Assembly (NCBI GenBank): GCA_046160865.1
Contig: JBJXHG010000196.1
Location: forward strand, 1 to 30,840
Origin: JBJXHG01 sp046160865
GTDB taxonomy: Bacteria > Planctomycetota > UBA1135 > GCA-002686595
Length of the DNA stretch: 30,840 bases
Direction: 5' to 3'
The notes under the pieces: model-generated
The model's database searches: none
Seen by the model: only the letters and a program-made list of their open reading frames with translations
What the model was told of the DNA's origin: nothing
Made by a program: the position numbers and the translations under genes
Shown: piece after piece, positions 30,746-30,840 of the stretch
Layout of the letters: each line of letters opens with the position of its first letter
How positions within the stretch are numbered: position 1 is the stretch's first letter

Positions 30746-30840
30746 TAGTGTCCTGAGTCAGAAGTTCGCTCTCACCAAGGTCGAGATCGTCGTCGCTGGC
30801 AAGGCGCGAGGGTGCAGGCAACCTGTCAGGTTTCCGAACC
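30746..30840 (+). mobile_element. Possible end of an IS630-like insertion sequence, cut by window edge
   Basis: TA at 30746-30747 is followed by GTGTCCTGAGTCAGAAGTTCG, less GC-rich than its surroundings. IS630/Tc1/mariner elements insert at TA, and I recall terminal sequences of this look beside such transposases in other high-GC bacteria, though I cannot check it. An imperfect 19-base palindrome (30817-30835, core AACCTG-T-CAGGTT) lies inside. No transposase coding is visible before the window ends. Confidence 0.25.

Noticed and set aside
1..30840. CRISPR array, tRNA, rRNA or prophage
   Set aside because: No regularly spaced repeats, no cloverleaf with CCA-type acceptor context, no rRNA core sequence and no phage structural genes were seen.

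Overview
The window is GC-rich, densely packed DNA carrying 22 recognisable protein genes and one short stub. No rRNA, tRNA, CRISPR array or prophage is visible. The best guess for the host is a marine or freshwater-type Planctomycetota lineage, probably from the little-cultured groups outside the classic model genera. Four things support this: a secreted glucose/sorbosone dehydrogenase-like protein ending in a Cys-containing C-terminal domain I associate with such genomes; an ECF sigma factor fused to a transmembrane and extracytoplasmic tail; a heptaheme cytochrome with TPR repeats; and a sulfatase-like lipoprotein. This is inference from gene content, not a phylogeny.

Layout. 1-2226: 3' part of a class I/II aminotransferase followed by an MFS transporter. 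2331-4109: secreted erythromycin-esterase-like protein with an inserted module, convergent with a TIR-domain membrane protein (6127-4151). 6275-6940: NAD(P)-binding sugar-epimerase-like protein, divergent from 7062-10219, which carries a carboxypeptidase-regulatory-like surface protein, a sialidase-fold protein and a small anchored protein. 13581-10447: Rieske ferredoxin, LysR regulator and an RnfD/NqrB-like membrane protein with Sel1 repeats, all on the minus strand. 13611-16190: alkaline-phosphatase-superfamily hydrolase and a second MFS transporter. 18111-16267: heptaheme c-type cytochrome with TPRs, divergent from a lysine-6-dehydrogenase-like enzyme (18217-19374). 19874-19380: small anchored protein. 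20114-23383: the large secreted dehydrogenase-like protein. 25532-23424: TonB-dependent receptor. 25810-28002: membrane-tethered sigma factor. 28228-28536: clpS. 28737-30617: sulfatase-like lipoprotein. The last 220 bases have no gene and may contain the edge of an insertion sequence.

How the parts may work together. Much of the window encodes envelope functions (TonB receptor, lipoprotein hydrolase, sialidase-fold protein, PQQ-type dehydrogenase domain, multiheme cytochrome), which fits a polymer-degrading heterotroph. The most interesting unit is 23424-28536. There a predicted transmembrane protein has an ECF sigma factor inside the cell and Ig-like domains outside, divergent from a TonB receptor whose promoter region carries a 9-bp inverted repeat, and it is followed by a ClpS adaptor. 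This resembles a one-polypeptide version of cell-surface signalling. A second candidate signalling protein is the TIR-TM-propeller-like protein.

Gene starts show a recurring pattern. Several genes lack a Shine-Dalgarno sequence and instead have a GCTANNNT -10-like box ending 6-12 bases before the ATG, as expected for leaderless or nearly leaderless transcripts. One such box is a perfect palindrome between two divergent genes 29 bases apart.
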